Source: Thermomicrobium roseum DSM 5159 (GTDB lineage: Bacteria; Chloroflexota; Chloroflexia; Thermomicrobiales; Thermomicrobiaceae). From it: a stretch of DNA of 64,000 bases. A program made the translations under genes and the position numbers. Shown one piece after another: positions 35,082 through 44,361 of the stretch (its first letter is position 1; the number at the start of each line of letters is the position of its first letter). The DNA lies in NCBI RefSeq assembly GCF_000021685.1, contig NC_011959.1, positions 434,001-498,000 on the forward strand. The letters run 5' to 3'. The notes beneath the pieces were generated by a model. The model did not search any database and was not told the DNA's origin. It was given only the letters and a program-made list of their open reading frames with translations.

Positions 35082-37022
35082 CTAGCGCTTCGTCCGATGG
35101 TCGGTACCGGCATGATCCTGCAGTTCGACGAGGAAGCCGCCTTTTCGGAGCACTGACTCGATGGTCCTGCGGACCCTCGTTTCGGGAAGCCAAGCGACGA
35201 GCGTCGTGTCGTCGAGAGGGGTGATCGACTCGACGACTTTTTCGAGGAGCGCCCAGGCCTGGTCACGATCGCTCGTGCTCGCGAAGCGCACCGCGAGTGC
35301 CGGGCGGACGACTGCCGGTCTGCTGTGCGCGAGCCAAGCGCGGACGGATTCTTGCCAGCTGGACGGGAGCGGTGATCCGAGCGCGCGTTCCAGGAGCTCG
35401 ATCACTGCGGTGGGAAGATCGGTGAGGGAGAGCGAGAACGATCCTGAACGGAGTTCCGTCCGGACGAAATCCTCGACCGTGCGGGCTGAAAGGAGCCACG
35501 TCGGGACGGGACGAGAAGACTGGAGGGTACCCAGTTGCGAGGCGATCCACGTGATTTCGGGGGTGAGAACGGGGAGCTCGAGCGTGAGACCATTCTCAGT
35601 CTGGAAGAGAGCGCGCATGTCGATTTGGGGAACGGAGCGCAGGATCCCCAGTGCCCAGCTTCCCCAGCTCGTGAGGCGGATTGCTCGGGTGCCGTCAGCC
35701 GTCCGCCCACGCTGCACGATCCCTAACCACTCCAATTCCTGCAGTCGTGCTTCTTCTCGTTCGCTGGAAGTGCCGCCGAGACTCTCGCGAACCACTTCGT
35801 TCCACGCGTACCACGCACCGACCCGGAGGGTGCGGAGTTGCCGGACCAGTGCTGGCAGCAGTTCACGATCGCGTGGGTCACTCGTTGCGCTCCAGACTCG
35901 AAACAGTCGTCGTCCTTGCTCGGCGAACGAAGCACGGAGCCAGGCTGCAAGACGGGGGCGAGCGAGTTCACCCTGCGGCGTGAGCAGGCCGAGCGATCCC
36001 GCACAGCGACGAAGGAAGATGAAGTAGGCGAGGGAATCGCTTGCATCTTCCCAGAACCAGTGCTGGCGTGCGATCGCAGCGACGAGTGGTCGGGGGGGCC
36101 GGCTCTCGCGAGGCCAGGCTGTGCCGGAGCGAAGCGAGCACGCGAGGAGTAGCAGGAGGTCGAGAACAGCCGCCTGGGGAGGAGCCTGAGTGGTGACCGA
36201 GACGTCGTCGATCGGCTGTGGAGTCGGTGTCGAGGAAGTACCGAGGGTCAACGTCGGGAGAACCATGAGACAGCGGGCGCTGCCCTCGAATGTCCGCCAG
36301 ACCAATCCATAGCGGGCAAGTTCACTAACAGTGCGACGGAGTTCGCCGAACGTCCAGCGACGATCGCGCAGGAGCTCACTCAGGGGTATAGGCGCACGAC
36401 GGCTCTCGAGATGGGTCAGCAGCTGCCGAGCACGCGGGGAAAGCCCGGTGCAGATGCGGTAGAGAACCGTCGGGTCGACGAGCCGGGAGACGAGATACCC
36501 GAGGGCCTGATCTCGACTGGTGACGGAGGGAATGACTGCCAAGCCGTATCGCTCGGCCAGTTCGAGCAACTCATGATCGGTGAGCTGACCGAAGAGTGCA
36601 GGGAGCGGACCATCCGGCCCGATCGGATCAGACCGCTCGTGCTCCAGTCGCTGGATCACGCGAGCGACCTCGTTTGGCAGGAAGACGCGCGGCCCCTCAC
36701 CGGATGGCTCGCTGGCCAGTAGACCGGCCACGTAGAGTTGGCGGAGGACCGCGATCGTCGCTCCCTCGTCTCGGCCGAGCGCTCGTGCGATCTCGTTGGG
36801 GGAGAGCGGAAGACGTCGCTCAGCGAGGATGCAAAGGGCAGCCTCGGCCAGTTCACCCAGCCGTTCCAGTGCCAACGCCACCTGCCATGCGTCGGTGAGG
36901 ATGGGATAGAGGAGACCAGTGAGTTCCGCAGCGCTCTCGGTGGGAGCGATCTCCCAGAAACGTCCGGCTGCCCGCAAACTTTGCAGCGGCCGGTCATGTA
37001 GCACGACGAGCAGGGGGCGCAT
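35082..37022 (-). CDS. Stand-alone XPB3/Ssl2-like helicase-associated domain protein
   Basis: A 646-residue, largely helical cytosolic protein. Internal winged-helix-like segments are visible (SPNEIARALGRDEGATIAVLRQLYVAGLL; TFGELRRTVSELARYGLVWR; LQELEWLGIVQRG). The C-terminal part (AVRFASTSDRDQAWALLEKVVESITPLDDTTLVAWLPETRV followed by a LRKGGFLVEL tail) resembles the helicase C-terminal domain family found in front of bacterial XPB helicases. No DEAD/DEAH or P-loop motif exists, and no helicase gene is nearby. It may regulate a helicase encoded elsewhere. ATG at 37022 has GGAG nine bases upstream. The family assignment is moderate. Confidence 0.65.
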   Translation of the reverse strand: MRPLLVVLHDRPLQSLRAAGRFWEIAPTESAAELTGLLYPILTDAWQVALALERLGELAEAALCILAERRLPLSPNEIARALGRDEGATIAVLRQLYVAGLLASEPSGEGPRVFLPNEVARVIQRLEHERSDPIGPDGPLPALFGQLTDHELLELAERYGLAVIPSVTSRDQALGYLVSRLVDPTVLYRICTGLSPRARQLLTHLESRRAPIPLSELLRDRRWTFGELRRTVSELARYGLVWRTFEGSARCLMVLPTLTLGTSSTPTPQPIDDVSVTTQAPPQAAVLDLLLLLACSLRSGTAWPRESRPPRPLVAAIARQHWFWEDASDSLAYFIFLRRCAGSLGLLTPQGELARPRLAAWLRASFAEQGRRLFRVWSATSDPRDRELLPALVRQLRTLRVGAWYAWNEVVRESLGGTSSEREEARLQELEWLGIVQRGRTADGTRAIRLTSWGSWALGILRSVPQIDMRALFQTENGLTLELPVLTPEITWIASQLGTLQSSRPVPTWLLSARTVEDFVRTELRSGSFSLSLTDLPTAVIELLERALGSPLPSSWQESVRAWLAHSRPAVVRPALAVRFASTSDRDQAWALLEKVVESITPLDDTTLVAWLPETRVRRTIESVLRKGGFLVELQDHAGTDHRTKR

Positions 37023-37205
37023 CCGTTTCGCTCCGCTCGTTGTCCACACTTCGAGCGCAACTGTATGCGCTGGCAAGGCGCGGTGGCAAGCGTGACCAGT
37101 TGGACGGTGTCAGCCTCTCTCCCGATGAACCCATCGGAATGGGCTCCTCAGCGGAAAGCGTCAACCAGATCGCCGTTTGTCCACTGGGGAGACGAGAGAC
37201 GGGCG

Positions 37206-38201
37206 CTAATCGCTGGCTTCCGACGCGACGTCGAGTAGGGTCGTCGGAACCGGTTGTGCAGGCGAGCGCAGCTGGATGAGATGATGGTAACGGAGCAGCA
37301 GGACAGCCAGCCCGATCAGCGTGCGGAACCCGATCCCGAGAGCACGATAGGTGATGGCGATCGCAGTCGCGCGGCCGAATCCGATGCCGATCCAGTTGAG
37401 GAGACCGACCAGACTGATCTCTGTCGTGCCGAAGCCATTGGGAACAGGCAGGAAAAGGTGCGCGAGCATCGACATCCCGTGCACATAGAGCCCCTCCAAC
37501 GGTGCGAGTCCGCGCACCGTCAACGCATTGGCCAGCATGATCAGGATCGCGACCGCACACAGCGAGGAAGCGATACTGGTCATGGTTCCTGGAATGAGGG
37601 CACGACCATTCAACAGGGCGACCAGTGTGCGACGAGCGTCTTCCTCGACTGGAACCAGTCGTCGCGTCAGGCGCCAACGTCGCAGCACACCGACGAGGGC
37701 GGTACCGGATCGCTCGGAGCGGGCGATCGTGATGAGGAGGAGCGCGAGGATCAGGGCTGCCACCGGTGCCACGAGTTGCGCGTTCGGCTGGGGGGAAGCA
37801 GCGATCCCGATGAGCGCCAAGAGAGCGACAGCGAAGACATCACCGAGACCCTGTGCGATGAGTGGGGGAGCAGTGTGACGCAAGCCGATACGACCCTTTG
37901 CGTGCTCTTCGGCGAGGCGGGCGGAGAGGATCGAGCCACCAGGCAGGGCACTCGCGGCTTGAGCAGCCAGATAGCTGGTGATGCTATCGCGGAAGCGAAG
38001 GGGAAGTTGTGCTGCCCGGAGATACCAGGCCCAACGGATGGCTTTGATTGCCTCGTTCGCGCTGAGCACGAGCAAGAGAGCGAGTACCACGCGGGGAGAC
38101 AAGCGTTCGAGGGTACCGGTAACCATCTCCGGATCCCGAAAGGACCAGGCGACGAAGCTGAAAACTCCAGCGATGACAAAGACAAGCACTCCTCGGCGCA
38201 T
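37206..38201 (-). CDS. Flippase-like membrane protein (UPF0104 / lysylphosphatidylglycerol synthase TM family)
   Basis: A 331-residue integral membrane protein with about eight helices. Family marks are VLSANEAIKAIRWAWYLRAA, SYLAAQAASALPGG and a late PVPNGFGTTEISLVGLLNWIGIG, the counterpart of the P-G-G-x-G-xx-E block. Members move or modify lipid-linked substrates; the ligand here is unknown. A paralogue lies at 51878. Start at 38201 is preferred to 38220 because GGGGA precedes it. Confidence 0.82.
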   Translation of the reverse strand: MRRGVLVFVIAGVFSFVAWSFRDPEMVTGTLERLSPRVVLALLLVLSANEAIKAIRWAWYLRAAQLPLRFRDSITSYLAAQAASALPGGSILSARLAEEHAKGRIGLRHTAPPLIAQGLGDVFAVALLALIGIAASPQPNAQLVAPVAALILALLLITIARSERSGTALVGVLRRWRLTRRLVPVEEDARRTLVALLNGRALIPGTMTSIASSLCAVAILIMLANALTVRGLAPLEGLYVHGMSMLAHLFLPVPNGFGTTEISLVGLLNWIGIGFGRATAIAITYRALGIGFRTLIGLAVLLLRYHHLIQLRSPAQPVPTTLLDVASEASD

Positions 38202-38229
38202 CGTGTCCCCGCCGATCATGAACGGACGA

Positions 38230-38270
38230 GCCCGGGCGACGCCGTTTGGACCTGCGTCGTCCGCCCGGGC
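38230..38270. other. GC-rich hairpin between the SH3 protein gene and the flippase-like gene
   Basis: GCCCGGGCG and CGCCCGGGC form a 9-bp stem, extended by ACG/CGT inside. It lies upstream of the flippase start on the minus strand without a T tract. It may end part of the upstream transcription or shape the leader. Confidence 0.35.
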
Positions 38271-38398
38271 CCTCAAGACTGGATTCGGCGAAAATCGACG
38301 ATCGTACCAGTGCCCGGGACGGGAGACTCGCCACTCAGTATATCTGCCGTGCACGGAAGCGAGCAAGTGCTGTTCGTCACCGTGCACGTTTCGTCGTG

Positions 38399-39826
38399 CT
38401 ATGGATACTGGGCCGCGACGATTTCGGCAACGATGCGTCCACGCGTGATCTCGTCTGGCTGACCGATACGGTCAGGCCACCACTCCAGCCGCGCTCGCTC
38501 GAAGAGCTGGGCGATATACCAGCGACCATCGGGGAGATCCACCCGGAACTCCTCGGTGATGGGGAGACCGAAGACAGCGCGTCCGCCGTTGGCGGACCAG
38601 TACGCTTTGAAGCCGTTACTCAACGAGTGGCGCGTTTCTCGGAAGTAGAGCCGGTCCGTCGAGTCGGGGAACAGTTCGACCGGTTGCCAGGCCTCGAATG
38701 GCGCGGCAGCGTAATAGCCGACCGGGAGTTCGCTCACGTTGCCTGAGGCTGGGTCGTAGAGAAGCACAGCACGCTCGAAATACTGGACGAATCGCACGGT
38801 ACCATCGATGCCGACCTCGCGGAAGAACTCGCTGATCGGCAGACCGTAGCGCTGCCATCCTCCTCCCTGCTGCCAGGCCGTATGGAGAAAGACAGGGACG
38901 TTGTGCCCCGTTTCGGGCATGTAGATGTAGCGGGCCGGATCGGCAGCGGCAACGGGATCCAGTGGCGGGCGCTCACCGGGATGAACGGTAACGATCTCCT
39001 CGTAGCCTCGTGGCGGAGCAGGGAGCGGCGAGGGTGGATCCTTGACCAGCCAGAGGAACGTGACGGTGACCCAGTCGGATTGGGTCATACCGAGGGCCGC
39101 AAAGGCACCGTCAGCGATATCCATCGCCGCCGGGCTCCTGACGGGACGGCCCCAGCCGTCTTTGCCGCCGTTATAGCCGTGGAAATAGGCGGCTTGAGCG
39201 GCGGGGACGCCTTGTGGCAGCCCCTTCCAGCGGCGGACTTCGGGTGGATTCCAGAAGTCGTCGTCCACGTTCCAGGGGCCGACGTCCCACACCGGGAGGA
39301 CCAGGCTCCGCCCTTTGTATTCGACGAGGACCTGGAACTCGTGCCCGCCTCGCGAGCTCAGTGCGCAGGTACAGGGAAGCGTGACAAAAAAGTCATTGGG
39401 TTGGATGACGTGACCATTAGCCGTGCGCTCTCCCACCAAGCCGAGGCTATGGGCGAAAATACGAAAGGTGGCTCGCATCTGGAAGCTGCTCGAGGGGCGA
39501 TTCTCGTCGTTGGACGGGGCGAGGTAATTCGCTAACGCCCACCCGCTCTTCTCGCCCCACTGGACATTCCACCAGAGATTACCGCGAGCGTCGGGCTGCG
39601 GTCCACCGATCACCCGAACGGTGGCACCCTCCGGCATCACGACGATCACCGTAAAGTCGTAGCCTGGCCCTTCCCGGAGGTTGAGACCGTCACCGTTCGT
39701 TCCCATCACCGTGGCGGGCTGACCGACGGTAAGAGTGCTCACGGCACGCACCGATTGTATGGGGAGCATGATCAGGAGGAGCACTGCGCACACGCAATGG
39801 AGGAAAGGCCGCGTTCGTTCGCGCAT
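38399..39826 (-). CDS. Secreted SH3-domain protein
   Basis: A 475-residue exported protein. The signal peptide (MRERTRPFLHCVCAVLLLIMLPIQSVRA) leads into a bacterial SH3 domain (VMGTNGDGLNLREGPGYDFTVI, ATVRVIGG, WWNVQWGEKSGWALANYL). A domain with VWDVGPWNVDDDFWNP, resembling secreted double-psi barrel or hydrolase-like folds, comes next. The C-terminal half has repeats of the LGLPISEEF type (YGLPISEFFREVGIDGTVRFVQYFERAVL; FGLPITEEFRVDLPDGRWYIAQLFERARLEW), known from many Chloroflexota secreted proteins. A cell-wall or surface role is likely, with no established activity. GGAGG lies eight bases before the ATG. Confidence 0.8.
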   Translation of the reverse strand: MRERTRPFLHCVCAVLLLIMLPIQSVRAVSTLTVGQPATVMGTNGDGLNLREGPGYDFTVIVVMPEGATVRVIGGPQPDARGNLWWNVQWGEKSGWALANYLAPSNDENRPSSSFQMRATFRIFAHSLGLVGERTANGHVIQPNDFFVTLPCTCALSSRGGHEFQVLVEYKGRSLVLPVWDVGPWNVDDDFWNPPEVRRWKGLPQGVPAAQAAYFHGYNGGKDGWGRPVRSPAAMDIADGAFAALGMTQSDWVTVTFLWLVKDPPSPLPAPPRGYEEIVTVHPGERPPLDPVAAADPARYIYMPETGHNVPVFLHTAWQQGGGWQRYGLPISEFFREVGIDGTVRFVQYFERAVLLYDPASGNVSELPVGYYAAAPFEAWQPVELFPDSTDRLYFRETRHSLSNGFKAYWSANGGRAVFGLPITEEFRVDLPDGRWYIAQLFERARLEWWPDRIGQPDEITRGRIVAEIVAAQYP

Positions 39827-40161
39827 TTTCAGGCCCTCCGCGTCCGGACGCAATCGCTCGCGTCATGCCCACTCTAGCAGATGCGTGAGCGACTGGCAAG
39901 TTGGACGAGGGACCATCTCACGGAAGTGAAGTCTCTGGGTTGTGGAATCGGTTGTGTGTCGGCTGTTTTCTGGCCGTCTCGGCGCAGGACAAATCGAGCA
40001 GGGGACGACGTTTCCGGCGAGGACGAACGCTCCAGGTCGCACCGTGTTGTCGATCATGCCTCAAGCGACAGATCAGGGATGGAGGGCTCGGTCGCAGTTG
40101 CCATGGGTTGTTCGGGCTACAATCGAGATCGTGTCGGGTTGCGGGGAGCAGGGGGTAGACG
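39827..40161. other. Divergent intergenic region between SH3 protein and transketolase
   Basis: About 335 bases with promoters expected on both strands. TACAAT at 40118-40123 is a good -10 box for the transketolase operon, but its -35 (TTGCCA at 40098) is three bases closer than ideal. No other feature is seen. Confidence 0.4.
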
Positions 40162-41004
40162 GTGACAGTGATCGAGACGCGACTGACGCCCGATCGACTC
40201 GAAGAGCTGGAGAGCTTGGCACGCCGACTCCGTCGTACCGTCTTGATCATGACGACCGAGGCGGGTTCCGGGCACCCGACGAGCTCGCTTTCGGCCGTCG
40301 AGATCATGGTGGCCCTCTACTTCGGTGGTCTCCTGCGTTACGATCCGGCTCGTCCCGATTGGCCCGATCGTGACCGCTTCATTCTCTCCAAGGGGCATGC
40401 TGCGCCGATCCTGTACGCGGTCCTCGCCGAAGCAGGGTATTTCGCAAAGGATCTCTTGAGGACACTGCGTAAACTGGGGAGCCCACTGGAAGGACATCCC
40501 AACATGCGTCGCTTGCCGGGGGTAGAGGCCTCAACGGGCAGTTTGGGTCAGGGGCTTTCGATCGGGCTCGGGCACGCACTGGCGGCACGACTGGACGGAC
40601 GGGATTATCACGTCTTTGTGCTCCTCGGCGACGGAGAAATCGAAGAGGGCCAAGTCTGGGAAGCGGCAATGGCGGCTGCCCACTGGCGCGTCTCGAACCT
40701 CGTGGCGATCGTCGATCACAACGGTTATCAACAGACTGGACCAGTGGCCGCGGTCACGGATCCCCGCGAGTATGCGATGAAATGGCGAGCCTTCGGCTGG
40801 CACGTCGAAGAAGTGAACGGACACGATCTGGAAGCAGTGCACGAGGTGTTGCGGTTCGCCCGCGCCTATCGAGACGGTCCGGTTTGCATCATCGCTCACA
40901 CTGTGAAGGGGAAGGGCGTGTCGTTCCTCGAGCGGGACTTTACCTGGCACGGGCGTGCGGTACCGCGTGATCGTCTGGAGCGAGCACTGGAGGAACTGGC
41001 ATGA
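40162..41004 (+). CDS. Transketolase, N-terminal subunit
   Basis: The thiamine-diphosphate-binding half of a split transketolase, 280 residues. Visible motifs are TTEAGSGHPTSSLSAVEIMVALYF, DRFILSKGHAAPILYAVLAEAGY, ASTGSLGQGLSIGLGHALAARL and GDGEIEEGQVWEAAMAAAHWRVSNLVAIVDHNGYQQTG, the last being the cofactor motif GDG...N. It transfers C2 units among sugar phosphates. The next gene encodes the C-terminal half and overlaps it by four bases (ATGA), giving coupled synthesis of the two subunits. Confidence 0.93.
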   Translation: MTVIETRLTPDRLEELESLARRLRRTVLIMTTEAGSGHPTSSLSAVEIMVALYFGGLLRYDPARPDWPDRDRFILSKGHAAPILYAVLAEAGYFAKDLLRTLRKLGSPLEGHPNMRRLPGVEASTGSLGQGLSIGLGHALAARLDGRDYHVFVLLGDGEIEEGQVWEAAMAAAHWRVSNLVAIVDHNGYQQTGPVAAVTDPREYAMKWRAFGWHVEEVNGHDLEAVHEVLRFARAYRDGPVCIIAHTVKGKGVSFLERDFTWHGRAVPRDRLERALEELA

Positions 41005-41963
41005 ATATCGGGACACGGGCTGGTTTACGCATGGGAAAGGCGACCCGGGATGCCTTTGGCGAAGCCCTGCGTGATCTCGGGGGCGTCTATCCTGATCTGG
41101 TCGTGGTCGACGGCGATGTGAGCAACTCGACGAGAACCGAGTATTTTGCCCAGGCGTTTCCCCAGCGGTTCTTCAATGTCGGCATTGCGGAATCGAATTT
41201 GATCGGGGTGGCCTCTGGCCTGGCTGCCAGCGGTAAGCGCGTGGTCGCTGCGAGCTTCGCGTGTTTCCTCCTGTGCAATGCATTCGATCAAATCCGCATG
41301 GGAGTTGCCTATCCGCGCCTCAACGTCAAGCTCGTCGGAAGTCACGCGGGTATCAGCATCGGTGAGGACGGGCCGTCGCAGATGGGAATCGAAGATGTCG
41401 CCCTTGCACTCTCCTTGCCGGGCGTGGCCGTGCTCGTGCCAGCCGACGAGCATGCGACGCGGGCCGCCACGCGGGCGATGCTGGAATGGGAGGGGCCGAC
41501 CTACCTGCGCTTGGGCCGACCGCCTGTACCGGTCATCTACGAGCCACCAGTCGACTTCGTGATCGGTCGTGCCTTTCGTCTGCGCGAGGGGAACGACGTG
41601 ACGATCATCGCGAATGGTCTCATGGTTGCGATGGCACTCGATGCTGCTGAGGAACTCGCTGCTCGTGGTGTGCAGGCGCGTGTCCTCGACATGGCCACGG
41701 TGCGCCCGCTCGATGTCGATGCGGTGATCGCAGCGGCGCGCGAGACGCGTGGCATCGTGGTTGCCGAGGAGCACCTGCACTATGGGGGACTGGGGAGCGT
41801 CGTCGCCATGGCGGTCAGCCAGCACCATCCGTGTCCCATGCGTTTCGTGGATCTGGATGATCGCTATGCTGAGTCGGGCGCACCGGATGACTTGTTGCGG
41901 GCCTATGGCTTGACGAGCGAGCGCATCGTGGCTGCTGCCCTCGAACTCACCGAACGGATCTAA
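41001..41963 (+). CDS. Transketolase, C-terminal subunit
   Basis: The pyrimidine-binding and C-terminal domains of the split enzyme, 320 residues. VVDGDVSNSTRTEYFAQAFPQRFFNVGIAESNLIGVASGLA contains the catalytic Glu that activates thiamine diphosphate. SHAGISIGEDGPSQMGIEDVAL and the C-terminal RPLDVDAVIAAARETRGIVVAEEHLHYGGLGSVV are typical. GGAGG lies before the ATG inside the upstream gene. rpiA follows after two bases, so the operon makes two pentose-phosphate enzymes. Confidence 0.93.
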   Translation: MNIGTRAGLRMGKATRDAFGEALRDLGGVYPDLVVVDGDVSNSTRTEYFAQAFPQRFFNVGIAESNLIGVASGLAASGKRVVAASFACFLLCNAFDQIRMGVAYPRLNVKLVGSHAGISIGEDGPSQMGIEDVALALSLPGVAVLVPADEHATRAATRAMLEWEGPTYLRLGRPPVPVIYEPPVDFVIGRAFRLREGNDVTIIANGLMVAMALDAAEELAARGVQARVLDMATVRPLDVDAVIAAARETRGIVVAEEHLHYGGLGSVVAMAVSQHHPCPMRFVDLDDRYAESGAPDDLLRAYGLTSERIVAAALELTERI

Positions 41964-41965
41964 CT

Positions 41966-42679
41966 GTGGGAACCGAACGCGCGAAAGAGCGAGCGGCACG
42001 CTTTGCGGCCTCGCTCGTCGAAGACGGCATGATCGTCGGTCTGGGCTCCGGTTCTACCGCGGAGCTGGCGGTGCGTGCGCTCGGTGAGCGACTGCACGAT
42101 GGGCTTCGGCTGATCGGGGTTGCGACCTCGCAACGTACTGCAGCCCTGGCCCGCCGGGTAGGCATCGAGCTCCGCGATCCGGATTCGGTCGACCGGATCG
42201 ATCTGGCGATCGACGGTGCTGACGAGGTCGAGGAACGCTCGCTCGGTCTTCTCAAGGGGCGAGGGGGAGCGCTCGTTCGCGAGAAGCTCGTGGCCCGCAT
42301 GGCTCGCCGCCTGGTGATCATCATCGATGACTCGAAGCTCGTCGCAGCTCTGGGCGCGCGTTTCCCGCTCCCGGTCGAGGTCGTGCCCTTCGGCTGGCGC
42401 TGGTGCGCTCGGTGGCTCGAGGATTTAGGAGGGCGACCGACACTGCGCTGCCGTCCGACTGGGCATCCATTTCGCTCCGACAATGGGAATCTCATTCTCG
42501 ATGTCGCGTTCGGTGCGATCGCCGATCCAGCGTGGCTCGACCGAACGATCAAGATGCTGCCAGGTGTCATCGACCACGGACTGTTTTTGGACATGGCGGA
42601 TCTCGTCATCGTCGGAAGCGAGACCGGCATTCGCCTGCTCGAGCGCTCGCGAACGGTGAGCGAGACTTCGAAAAGTTGA
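41966..42679 (+). CDS. rpiA: Ribose-5-phosphate isomerase A
   Basis: Interconverts ribose 5-phosphate and ribulose 5-phosphate. The 237-residue protein has the RpiA motifs VGLGSGSTAELAVRALGERL, IDLAIDGADEVEERSLGLLKGRGGALVREKLVARMA (with catalytic Asp and Glu), DDSKLVAALG, SDNGNLILDV and the C-terminal MLPGVIDHGLFLDMADLVIVG. GTG start, two bases after the transketolase stop. Together they would supply ribose 5-phosphate and erythrose 4-phosphate. Confidence 0.95.
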   Translation: MGTERAKERAARFAASLVEDGMIVGLGSGSTAELAVRALGERLHDGLRLIGVATSQRTAALARRVGIELRDPDSVDRIDLAIDGADEVEERSLGLLKGRGGALVREKLVARMARRLVIIIDDSKLVAALGARFPLPVEVVPFGWRWCARWLEDLGGRPTLRCRPTGHPFRSDNGNLILDVAFGAIADPAWLDRTIKMLPGVIDHGLFLDMADLVIVGSETGIRLLERSRTVSETSKS

Positions 42680-43021
42680 ACGAGTGCGGTTAGGGGACGA
42701 CCGTTCATCGCCGTTTCGCGGTGAGCAGAAGGTTGTGTCGGCCCCAACGGCTGCTGCGGCGCAGCGATCCGAACAGCTTGGACCGCGGCCGCGGTCGCTC
42801 TTCCCTGAGGTCAGCTCGAGCGATCAGATAAGAGTCCCTGTCTGCATTGCGTGCGGCGAGGCATGACCGTCACCCGCCGGTCCGGGGACGAGGAACCGTC
42901 GGCTCGTCTCGCTGGTCTGCTGCAAGCCGGAATCCGATCGGGCCTCCCGACAAGCAGCCTCACCCGGTGCCGAGCCGCGCAATCCCGCAGCTTTTCCTGC
43001 GTCGGGACTGCCAGGTCTCCC
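42680..43021. other. Intergenic region before the LysM protein gene
   Basis: About 340 bases upstream of the promoter at 43022. Open frames on both strands show no family features. No terminator with T tract was seen after rpiA, and I do not recognise a riboswitch. Confidence 0.35.
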
Positions 43022-43060
43022 TTGCCCCGCTGCGCGCCCTGCGCTATAGTGTACGTACAC
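43022..43060 (+). promoter_or_regulatory. Promoter of the LysM protein with palindrome at the start site
   Basis: TTGCCC (43022-43027) and TATAGT (43045-43050) with a 17-base spacer. GTGTACGTACAC (43049-43060), a perfect 12-bp palindrome, overlaps the end of the -10 box and the expected transcription start, a place where a repressor could bind. Confidence 0.6.
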
Positions 43061-43101
43061 AGTGTCCGTTCACCGTTGCCGAAAAGGGGGAAGCGGTGAC
43101 C

Positions 43102-44361
43102 ATGGGCCTGGTGGAGCGTTATGTAGAACGCGAGCGGTGGCGGCGACGACTGCAGCTCGAAATGGCTCCCGCCCAGGATCCTGAGCCGCTCGTGCGGTTC
43201 GGGCGTTCCGCTCTGCCACGAGCCAGGGGAGGGCGGCGGCGTTGGCTGGCCGGACTCGGGGTCATCGCCGCGCTCGCAGCGGAGCGGGCCGATGCAACGA
43301 CCCTGCATGTCGTTCAACCTGGCGAGACCCTGAGCCAGATCGCCACTCGTTATGGCGTATCGGTACCGGATCTCGCACGCGCGAACGAACTGTCGAATCC
43401 AGATCGTATTCTCGTGGGGGCGGTGCTGCGCATTCCGGCGTCCCTGTTGGTCAGCGAGCGCGTTCACCGCGTGAGGCCGGGAGAGAGGCTGACGAGCATC
43501 GCGCAGCGTTACGGCGTTTCGGTCGAGTCGATCAGACAGGCGAACCGGCTCCCCGATCCGGATCGCATCCTGGTCGGGCAGATGCTCGTCATTCCGAGTG
43601 TGCCCGAGACGGCAATGGATACCAGTGCGTCCAGCAGCGCTCGACGCTACGTCGTTCAGCCGGGAGACACGCTCAGTGCGCTCGCGGTGCGCTTCGGTGT
43701 ACCACTGTCGACGCTCGTGAAAGCGAACGGCATCACCGATCCGGATCGTCTCCTGGCTGGACAGACATTAGTGATCCCTCGGCGCGAACTCGGTGCTGGA
43801 GTACTCCTCGCGGGTGTGCCTGCCTACCGGCAATCGTTGCCATTGAGCTGCGAATCAGCTGCGGTCAGCATGGTCACGGCCTATTGGGGAAAGCCCGTTT
43901 CCGAATGGGTCTTCATCGAAAACCTTCCCTCGCACCCGAACCCCCATCGGGGCTTCCGGGGGAACATGAGCGGTACCTTCGGGGGCACCGATGACTATGG
44001 GGTCTATGCGGAGCCGTTCATCCCTATCCTCGAACGGTACGGATTTCGAGCCCAGGCGGTGTATGCGCGCGGCGATGTCAGCGTTCTTCGGGAGGAACTG
44101 TCGCTGGGGCGTCCGGTGGTCGTGTGGATGACCAATTTGGCATCGGTCCAGCCTCGCTTGATCGGCGAGGCCGATGGCGAACGGTTCATCCTGGTTCCGC
44201 AGGAACATGCCTTCGTCGTGTACGGCTATGACGAAGAGCGGGTCTACGTAGTCGATCCGGGCGATGGCCAATATCGCTCCTTCGGATGGGAAGACTTCCT
44301 GCGGTCGTGGGGTTACTTCGATGGCATGTTGCTGCGAATCCTTCCCGCACCGTGGGGCTAA
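43102..44361 (+). CDS. LysM x3 protein with C39-like peptidase domain
   Basis: A 419-residue envelope protein. A short N-terminal region with RRRWLAGLGVIAALAAERADA is a possible signal or anchor. Three LysM repeats (VVQPGETLSQIATRYGVS, RVRPGERLTSIAQRYGVS, VVQPGDTLSALAVRFGVP) at about residues 68-112, 119-165 and 180-225 bind peptidoglycan-like sugars. The C-terminal domain is a C39-like papain fold, with the likely catalytic Cys in LPLSCESAAVSMV (about residue 250), His in EHAFVVYGYD and Asp in VYVVDPGDG. It may cut peptide cross-links or process exported peptides. ATG at 43102 has GGGGAAG upstream; GTG at 43096 is possible. Confidence 0.85.
   Translation: MGLVERYVERERWRRRLQLEMAPAQDPEPLVRFGRSALPRARGGRRRWLAGLGVIAALAAERADATTLHVVQPGETLSQIATRYGVSVPDLARANELSNPDRILVGAVLRIPASLLVSERVHRVRPGERLTSIAQRYGVSVESIRQANRLPDPDRILVGQMLVIPSVPETAMDTSASSSARRYVVQPGDTLSALAVRFGVPLSTLVKANGITDPDRLLAGQTLVIPRRELGAGVLLAGVPAYRQSLPLSCESAAVSMVTAYWGKPVSEWVFIENLPSHPNPHRGFRGNMSGTFGGTDDYGVYAEPFIPILERYGFRAQAVYARGDVSVLREELSLGRPVVVWMTNLASVQPRLIGEADGERFILVPQEHAFVVYGYDEERVYVVDPGDGQYRSFGWEDFLRSWGYFDGMLLRILPAPWG

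Noticed and set aside
37254..38462. 402-residue plus-strand frame opposite the flippase-like gene
   Set aside because: Low-complexity antisense product; the minus strand encodes a coherent membrane protein.
42811..43100. Possible riboswitch in front of the LysM gene (the c-di-AMP type often precedes such genes)
   Set aside because: The conserved core sequences of that riboswitch are not visible, and the best promoter (43022-43050) would start transcription after this region.
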